A stretch of DNA of 64,000 nucleotides from Isochrysis galbana (Eukaryota > Haptophyta > Isochrysidales > Isochrysidaceae), in the NCBI GenBank assembly GCA_018136815.1, contig CM030933.1, positions 7,070,676-7,134,675 of the forward strand, written 5' to 3'. Shown here one piece after another: positions 58,054 to 64,000 of this stretch. Position numbers and translations under genes: made by a program. The notes under the pieces were generated by a model that was given only the letters and a program-made list of their open reading frames with translations, made no database searches and was not told the DNA's origin. Within the stretch, counting starts at the first letter, position 1. Each line of letters opens with the position of its first letter.

Positions 58054-59031
58054 CTAGAAGGCTGCATATGTCTTGCTTGAGCAGCCGCGCGCCTGCTCCA
58101 TTTCCTGCAGCAACTTCTCCTTGCGAGCTACGCAAACCCTGAAGCCCGCCGAGCAACTCAGTGTGGCGAGAAGTTGAACCCCTTGGTCAATTGACCTCCA
58201 GCTCGTGTCAAGCGAGCGCTCGTCGAGCCCCGGCCCCATCCGCTCCTTTGGCGCGCCATTGATGACTGGTAAAATGGCCGGGACCTGATCGACCATCACC
58301 CCCCTGATCTCGCACGTGCACGCAATGGCATCGGACCACACCCGCTTCATCTCCGCGTCTGGCGCAATAAATTCTGTCACGCCCGCAGTATGCCGGACCA
58401 TGAAGCCGAGAGGCTGGCGCTGCTGCGCCAGGTGCACCACGCCGGTCGGACGGAGGACGAAGCGCGGAGTGCATTCGGCGCTGAAGACGAGCATCCGGCC
58501 GGGCACCAACGCGACAAGACACGCCTCGCTGCCGAATCTCCCCGTGGGCATCTCGAGCAGGCCGAGGCGGTGGACAGTGAGCGCCTCGACGGGCTTACCC
58601 GCCCGGAGCCGCTGGAGCGCCTCGACCACCTCCTGTCGCTCTGCAAGGGTCTGTGTACACAATGGAAGTGGCGGCCGCTTATTGCAGAAAACGAGGCAGA
58701 AGTGGTGCATGGCTCGTGGCAAATTCGCCTGGTCAGAGAGTTGTCTGTGGTGTCCTATCATGAAGTCAAGGCATACATCTGCGAGCTCGTACAGTGGCAC
58801 ACTCAGCCGAACCTCGCCCACTTCGAGCAGGGAGAGGGTCCAGCCAGCAGTTGCTGCGGCTGGCTGTAGAGCGGGCTCCATGGACCGTGATGTAGGTGCG
58901 ACAGCCTCTGCGTGCTGTGGAGGCGGAGCGAGCTGAAGCACGAGAGCGCAGCCCGAGGAGGGCGAGTAGACAGCGAAGAAGAGGGCACCGTGGGCAAGAC
59001 CGGTCCGTCGTAACCGGCGCTCCCGCTCCAT
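58054..59031 (-). CDS. PH-like domain protein, two tandem PH-type modules (part A)
   Basis: 325 residues from ATG 59031 (MERERRLRRTGLAHGALFFA). Module 1: HGALFFAVYSPSSGCALVLQ ... SVPLYELADVCLDFMIGHHR ... PLCTQTLAERQEVVEAL. Module 2: EACLVALVPGRMLVFSAE ... GVTEFIAPDAEMKRVWSDAI. The order and the HG(A/T)(L/F)FFAV and ELADV motifs match part B (56107-57960), so an internal duplication is visible. The C-terminal KEKLLQEMEQARG is helical. It ends 93 bases before the putative exon of part B; a donor could be the gtttgc at about 58131, but I could not fix it. Two adjacent paralogs remain possible. Confidence 0.6.
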   Translation of the reverse strand: MERERRLRRTGLAHGALFFAVYSPSSGCALVLQLAPPPQHAEAVAPTSRSMEPALQPAAATAGWTLSLLEVGEVRLSVPLYELADVCLDFMIGHHRQLSDQANLPRAMHHFCLVFCNKRPPLPLCTQTLAERQEVVEALQRLRAGKPVEALTVHRLGLLEMPTGRFGSEACLVALVPGRMLVFSAECTPRFVLRPTGVVHLAQQRQPLGFMVRHTAGVTEFIAPDAEMKRVWSDAIACTCEIRGVMVDQVPAILPVINGAPKERMGPGLDERSLDTSWRSIDQGVQLLATLSCSAGFRVCVARKEKLLQEMEQARGCSSKTYAAF

Positions 59032-59709
59032 GCCGTGCGCACTTGCCACGGCAGTTTCCCTCCTTTCCCCCACACCCCTTCCCTCCCGGCCGCGCGGCGC
59101 GGAGGGGAGGCGACGGCGGGCACCCCTTTGGCTCTCGTCTCGCCGGGACTGGAAGCCTCCCCGCTCTCTCCCTCGCTTTTTGGCAGAGGGACGGACCGAA
59201 GAAAAGGTGAAAAAAAGAAACGAAGTCGTTATTATCTCCAAGAAGAAAGAAGAAGAAGAGGTCACCACACATCCCCTCCCAGAGAAGAATGAGAGGGGAG
59301 GGGGAGCGAGATGACGAATGAATGAAAAATTGGACAGAGCGCTGCTTCCCATCGCTCGCGCGCTCGCATCATTCATCACCTCATCACCATCTTTATATTC
59401 TACTACCAACTCTCTTCTGCTGGACGACTGAACGGCTCCGTCTGCTGCTCGCCGCCCTTGCCCTTGCTTCACGTTATTTAAGTGTAGTATGCCCTCTTCT
59501 CGGGGTATCTAGTAGATAGAGCCTGGGACCAACTTGCGGTGCGGTTATTTGTGGTTGGTGCTAAGATAGTACGCCGTGCTCCACTCCGAGAAAGCAAGGA
59601 GGCGAAAGGGGATGGTGGCGGGCGAGCTTAAGGTGGTTCCTCAGGATTTCCGCCGCCCCCCTCTCCCCCTCCCCCTTGCTGGTAGCTCGTTACACGATTT
59701 CGCTCGCAA
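59032..59709. other. Upstream region of the PH-domain gene
   Basis: Purine-rich tract with AAGAAGAAGAAG at about 59230-59260 and C/T-rich DNA after it. No gene was recognised. Confidence 0.4.
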
Positions 59710-60115
59710 CCTACCTTTATAAGTGGGGGTCAATGGGGACCTCGCGCCCCCCTCTCCCCTCTCTCCATCGCGGACACCCCCCCGGGGTGGGCCCGTACAA
59801 TCAACCCCAGCCCCTGCCCTCTGGCAGTGGCTGGGCACTCATCAATCTGGCCCAGACCCTTCGTGGGCGCGGGCCGCGAGCTGCACTCCCACGCCCGCGC
59901 TGGGCCTGCCCTCGAGCTGACCCCCCCGCCCCCCGTCCCCTGTCTTTGGTCGCCAGGTATACAGGGGACTTCGGGCGGCTCCCATGGCCAGCGAGGCGAG
60001 CGTGGGAGAGGCAGGGGGGGCCAGGGGCTGAGCCCCAGCCTCCACTGCCCCCTGAGCTGCCCTTGCTGGCCCTCTGGGAGCCCCCAAACAAAGCAGGCCC
60101 AAAGGAACCCTAACT
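59710..60115 (+). mobile_element. SINE-F, hairpin-headed short element of a third family
   Basis: Stem CCTACCT / AAGTGGG (one mismatch), loop TTAT (59710-59727), then GGTCAATGGGGACCTCGCGC. The body matches SINE-G at 63620-64000 for almost 400 bases (cggacacccccc, gcccgtacaatcaacccc, gctgagccccagcctccact). It is followed to about 60310 by sequence resembling the later SINE body. Confidence 0.7.
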
Positions 60116-60309
60116 AAGAGCAGGCCATGGCGCATGGCGCGCCGCAAGGCGACGCGCCGCAGGGACAACGATGGGTGAGAGTGGAGAGAGGGAGAGGGGA
60201 GGGTTTGCACCCCCCCCGATAGAGTGCAGTGAGAAATGGGCCTAGCAAACAAACGGGCGAGGGGCGGGGGCGGCTGGCCCCCCTTCCCCAAAACACACGG
60301 TAACCCCAA

Positions 60310-60775
60310 AGCTACTGAGTTTTCATCCTTTTCGTGCCTTTTTCTCACACCCCTCCTCCTCGATCCTATTGTCGATGTCGTTCTTCTGGCAGGCGACGCG
60401 ATGTCGCTTGGCTGATCTTGGGTGGCGAGGTCCGTGACGCGTGCGAGGACGGCCTTCTTGTTCTCCATGTAGAGTTTGCCAGCTGCTCGGTGCACTTGCA
60501 CCATGGGATTCGTTTCAGCGTACGCGACCGCCGTGATGTATTCCATGCAGAGGTACGCGACGGCGGCCTCGTCTCCAATGTACTTGGTCTTGGGGATCCT
60601 ATCGTACTCGTCGGAGTAGTCGCCGACGAGCATGAGCTTTGCCTTGCACCAACGGCCCATGTATGGCTCGATGAGTGCCCACATCGACGGGTAGCGTCCC
60701 TTGGCCAGGTCCACGCGGAAGTCTCCACCTCCACGATGGTGAACATGCGCGTCGCGAAAAGCGCACCGAAGATGC
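60310..60775 (-). CDS. Unrecognised coding-like segment
   Basis: The minus-strand frame reads DFRVDLAKGRYPSMWALIEP, YMGRWCKAKLMLVGDYSDEY, RIPKTKYIGDEAAVAYLCME and VQVHRAAGKLYMENKKAVLA. It has the amino-acid balance of real protein and ends in basic, low-complexity sequence. It lies next to LTR sequence and a 15-bp tandem repeat, so it may be the gag of a retroelement. No start codon is evident and no family was recognised. Confidence 0.35.
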
Positions 60776-60830
60776 GCACCGCGCACAGCCGCATCGCGCA
60801 CAGCCGCATCGCGCACAGCCGCACCGCGCG
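60776..60830. repeat. 15-bp tandem repeat, about 3.5 copies
   Basis: Unit gcatcgcgcacagcc. In the minus frame that contains it, it encodes a five-residue repeat (AVRDA). Confidence 0.85.
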
Positions 60831-61097
60831 TCCGACGCACAGTTCTCGTTCTTCTCTTCTCCTCCCACAGGCCCGGAGTCCTCGTCGGTGGTGGTGGTGG
60901 TGGCCTCCTCGGTCGGGGGGGAAAGGGCATCCTCCTCGGCATCAGGAACGCGAACAGGCTCCGCCTCCTCCGCCGCGCCCTTGGAGCAGGAGGAGGAACG
61001 AGTCGTGCGAGCAGCGCTTGCGCTCGGCGTCCAGTCGACAGGTGGCCGTGGCGAGAGAGTCGAACGAAGCCGCCTCCTTGTGGCCCGAGCGTCCTGA

Positions 61098-61805
61098 TTC
61101 CCAGACCTGGTCCATCTGCTTTGCGATCGCCTGGGTCCCTCCTTGCCGCGGTTTTCCCCCGCGCTCGTCCTCGCAGGTGTTCCTCGTCGTGGGTTTTCCC
61201 CAACGGTTAGCCTACCCCGCGCCCTTGTTATCATCAGTGCACGGGAAGTCTTGTAGATTCCCTCCTTACTTCTACTAATTCTCCCCTCGTAACTGTCGAT
61301 CGCATCGGCCTTTCCGTCGTACCGTCGCTCCACTCCCATCTCCCATCGCCCCGTCGCTCTCCTGTCGGCTTCTCTTCCTTGTTTTTCCATTCCCCGAGTT
61401 TCCCCGTTAGAGTGGGGAAGGATACGTGAATGTGAGGGGAAGTGAGGTTAGGTTTGAGTAAGCGTGACAGTTTGTCCTTGGTTGGGAGTCGTTCTTTGTC
61501 GCATCGTTCGTTCTCGTTCGTCCGTTCTCGTTTTCGTCCCGTTCTCGCCTTCGCTACTCGTCAACTACACTCACTCTACAACACATCCCTCGACGACCGT
61601 CGTCCGCACTCTCACTCGCCCCGCTCTCGCCCTCGCTATGTCTGCTTCGTCGCCTCGCTCTGCCTCCCCCAAGCCCGCCTCCCTGCCACTTCTGGAGGCG
61701 GGTGAGCCCGTCATGAGCCTGTCCCTTACCTCCGCCGCGCCTCTCGCCGCTTCCCTTCCGCCCCTTCTGCTCCCATCTGAGGTAGTGGTAACCTCGGATC
61801 CGTCA
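61098..61805 (+). repeat. gypsy LTR, 5'-truncated
   Basis: Matches the LTR at 11545-12365 from cctgattcccagacc to the end ...ggatccgtca. It contains the leader frame MSASSPRSASPKPASLPLLE from ATG 61638. The TGTCGC start is lost. No purine tract, target duplication or partner LTR was found. The region between 60831 and 61097 is low-complexity. Confidence 0.65.
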
Positions 61806-62372
61806 GCACAATGTGATTGCAAGTCATCACAGGTGCTCAGTGGAAACTATTCATTAAACTGCATGTTTATGTCGTAGTTGTCGGCCTTAGAGGAAACGCT
61901 GAGGAAAAGCGTTTGCATGCGCACGCACGGCGTCCCCGCGGGGGGAACATGCACCGCGGGGAAAAGCAGAGAAAAAAGTTGTTATCCCCACGCACGGCTA
62001 GCCCTTATTTTATTTTAAAATACTATGGACATTTGATCGCTCAATTCGACTGATGCCCCACAATTGACGGAACGACACCTGAGAGCATCGCGCTCTTGAA
62101 GTACCTCCTGACGAAGTACGGGCACCTGATCAACGAGGGGGAGCAGGTGGTCTCGAACCTGGTGGTCACCAACGATCCAACGATTGGTTTTGGCAACGGC
62201 GCGGGCATTACGATTACGCTCTACACAGGACAGGGACCATTTGCGACTTTTGTCTCGGGCGGCACACTACTCCGTACTCGTATTCGAAAGGCTGCACGGC
62301 CCCATAAAGTACTTTTCTTAGCCGGCAGGTGGTTTGGGAGGGTGATCAGTGTTGGGCGTCGGTGTGGTGGCG
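61806..62372. other. Region upstream of the FEX-like gene with a short coding-like frame
   Basis: At 62081-62310 the plus strand reads SIALLKYLLTKYGHLINEGE, QVVSNLVVTNDPTIGFGNGA, which looks like protein but has no start codon or recognised family. It directly follows LTR sequence, so it may be retroelement internal sequence. It also has to hold the FEX promoter. Confidence 0.35.
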
Positions 62373-63533
62373 ATGCTGCCCGTCCACGAGGGCTACCGCC
62401 CGGTAAGCGATGGTGAGACAGAGGGCTCATCGTCGCGGCTGCACACGGTGCAGGCGTCCTCGCCCGATCTGCTGCACACCCTGGCGTGGGGCGCGCTTGC
62501 CGAGAGCCTCACCTCGGTCTGCTGCCCGATCGTGACCACTGGAGAGCTCGATATTTCCGCGACTGCGCTCAACATCAGCGGCGCCTTTTTTGCAGGCGTG
62601 ACGTTCTCGTTGCAGACGAGCGCCGGGAACACGCGGCTGCATGCTACATGTATCGCCTTCCAGGCCGGCTTCATTGGAGTCTTCACATCCTTCACTTTCC
62701 TTGCTGAGCAAGCGGCACGCCTTGCAGGCGGTGAGCACCCATCGTATGCTGCCGCAATGGGGTACATTGTCCTCGTCTTCGCGGCGCAACTGATGGCGTT
62801 CGCTGCCGCTATCGCGCTGCTTAATCGATTCACCTTGCCATCGGTGCCCTCTATGCTTACTAAGCCTCGGGGACTGATGGGGCTTGTGGCAGTCATCTGC
62901 ATCTGGGTGCTGTTTTCCCCAGCGGGCGCAGTCTCAGACCCTCTTCAGATTGACGCTCCTCATCTTGCGATGGCGAGCAAGGCCGGCGATGTTCTTCAGC
63001 TCGGGGCCGGCCTGCTGTTCCAGGCCGCAGGTCTGTGGGTATCTCTTCACTTGAGCGGTTCCAGTCAGCCCTCCATGCTGGCACAACGGACAGTCATCCT
63101 TTGGGGTCCACTTCGATGCAACATCATGGCCACCTCACTCCTGCTCGCACTGCGAGCCTCACCGTGCGACGCATTTGTCGCGGCACGGAATGGGGAGGCT
63201 CTCAGTTGCTCACAACTTGTCACCTCGTTGGTCGCCAAGTTGTGTTCGTCTGCATGTGGGGCCATCTCAGTATCGGGTGGGTTGTCGCCTGCAATCTGGA
63301 GCCTTTGGCTTGGCGGGGGAAAGCGTCGCAGACTCAAGTCAGCTTTGAACCTGGCCATTCACACGTATCTTGCCTTCCTGATTGGTTGGGCCCTGGCGTG
63401 GCGATCTGCCTTACCTCGAAGCCGCCGCGACGCACAGCTGGCCTCGTTCCCAGTCGTGCAAAGCCCGCCCATGTTGGGTTTGGATCCAGGGGCTGCAGAG
63501 CAACAACCTCTGGGAGCAAATAGCGTCTTCTGA
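62373..63533 (+). CDS. FEX/CrcB-like fluoride export protein
   Basis: 386 residues from ATG 62373. Eukaryotic FEX proteins are fused pairs of CrcB/Fluc domains that let fluoride leave the cell through the plasma membrane. Half 1 shows SLTSVCCPIVTTGE, then ATALNISGAFFAGVTFSLQT, which parallels the Fluc NxxGSF helix, and AGFIGVFTSFTFLAEQAARL, which parallels GFxGxxTTFS with its phenylalanine box. Half 2 has LRCNIMATSLLLALRA and VAKLCSSACGAISVSGGLSP, a weaker match to the same two motifs. About nine hydrophobic segments are present. In fused FEX proteins one half often loses the pore residues, as seems true of half 2 here. The tail is polar. The family call rests on these motifs only. Confidence 0.65.
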   Translation: MLPVHEGYRPVSDGETEGSSSRLHTVQASSPDLLHTLAWGALAESLTSVCCPIVTTGELDISATALNISGAFFAGVTFSLQTSAGNTRLHATCIAFQAGFIGVFTSFTFLAEQAARLAGGEHPSYAAAMGYIVLVFAAQLMAFAAAIALLNRFTLPSVPSMLTKPRGLMGLVAVICIWVLFSPAGAVSDPLQIDAPHLAMASKAGDVLQLGAGLLFQAAGLWVSLHLSGSSQPSMLAQRTVILWGPLRCNIMATSLLLALRASPCDAFVAARNGEALSCSQLVTSLVAKLCSSACGAISVSGGLSPAIWSLWLGGGKRRRLKSALNLAIHTYLAFLIGWALAWRSALPRSRRDAQLASFPVVQSPPMLGLDPGAAEQQPLGANSVF

Positions 63534-63619
63534 TTGTGTCTATGCGCGAGAGGGGCGTTTTCGGGTATGAATTACACAGCTATGCATGACAACCTACTTT
63601 TAATAAATAAACCTTTCAA

Positions 63620-64000
63620 CCTACTTTTATAAGTGGGGGTCAATGGGGGCCTCGCGCCCCCCCTCTCTCCATCGCGGACACCCCCGCAGGGGTGGGCCCG
63701 TACAATCAACCCCAGCCCCTGCCCTCTGGCAGGGGCTGGGCAATCATCATTGTGGCCCAGACCCCTAGTGGCTAGTGGGCGCGGGCCGCGAGCTGCACTC
63801 CCAGGCCCGCATGGCCTGCCCTCGTACTGCTGACTCCCCCCCCCTTCCCTGGCTACTCGCCAGGCAGACAAGGGACTCTGGGAGGCACCCACGGCCAGGC
63901 GAAGCGAGCGTGGGAGAGGAAGGGGGGGCCAGGGGCTGAGCCCCAGCCTCCACTGCCCCCTGAGCTGCTGAGCTGCCCTTGCTGGCCCTCTGGGCTCTGG
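63620..64000 (+). mobile_element. SINE-G, hairpin-headed short element, runs off the window
   Basis: Perfect stem CCTACTT / AAGTGGG with loop TTAT (63620-63637), then GGTCAATGGGGGCCTCGCGC. The body is nearly the same as SINE-F (59710-60115). The 3' end lies beyond the right edge. Confidence 0.75.

Overview
The window is nuclear DNA of a GC-rich unicellular eukaryote, most likely a flagellated microalga or related protist. Evidence seen directly: GT-AG introns of about 90-450 nt in three genes, a canonical spliceosomal U2 snRNA, BBSome subunit BBS8/TTC8 (implying a cilium), a NEK kinase and TTI1. One membrane enzyme has an N-terminus that could be a bipartite plastid-targeting signal. No operons or bacterial signals are present. 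Haptophyte-like lineages fit the composition, but the species cannot be named from the sequence alone.

Host genes: the end of a cis-prenyltransferase (3-383, +); a five-exon SLC38-type amino-acid transporter (5093-7322, -); TTC8/BBS8 in two exons (8443-10060, +); a 1400-residue TTI1-like protein (12714-16916, -); a CK1-family kinase (19017-20093, +); U2 snRNA (24451-24633, +); a large two-RRM protein (27598-31359, -); a YqiA-like alpha/beta hydrolase (32016-32696, +); a DUF1295-type membrane protein (44640-45575, -); a three-exon NEK kinase fused to a GRAM/PH-like C-terminus (47677-50430, -), divergent from a TenI/ThiE-like gene (50749-51711, +); two neighbouring PH-type reading frames that may be one gene (56107-59031, -); and a FEX/CrcB-like fluoride exporter (62373-63533, +).

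The rest, well over half, is nested retroelements. (1) LINE copies and short LINE-like/SINE-like elements, nearly all beginning with a small stem-loop whose stem covaries between families around an AT-rich tetraloop (TTAT or TAAA), followed within about 10 nt by ATGG. (2) Ty3/gypsy LTR elements, one at 1121-4146 with identical-length 844-bp LTRs and TSD GGTAG, another at 34309-39557 with TSD TAGGT. (3) hAT-type DNA transposons: a broken transposase at 26045-27000 and a 524-bp MITE at 40190-40713. Several insertions can be ordered exactly because removing one element plus one target duplication restores the host element's reading frame. For example, gypsy-2 sits inside a LINE, while the 756-bp SINE (41766-42521) and the MITE sit inside LINE-2.

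The LINE copies are internally deleted (no endonuclease, little or no RT core) but keep both ends. LINE-2 ends in an oligo-T tract in its sense strand, immediately next to a 16-bp target duplication. The most novel-looking signals are the covarying 5' stem-loop shared by many elements, the T-tailed LINEs, a gypsy family whose gag appears to start inside the LTR, a gypsy copy with unlike termini but a single target duplication, and LTRs carrying Pol III-type A and B boxes.
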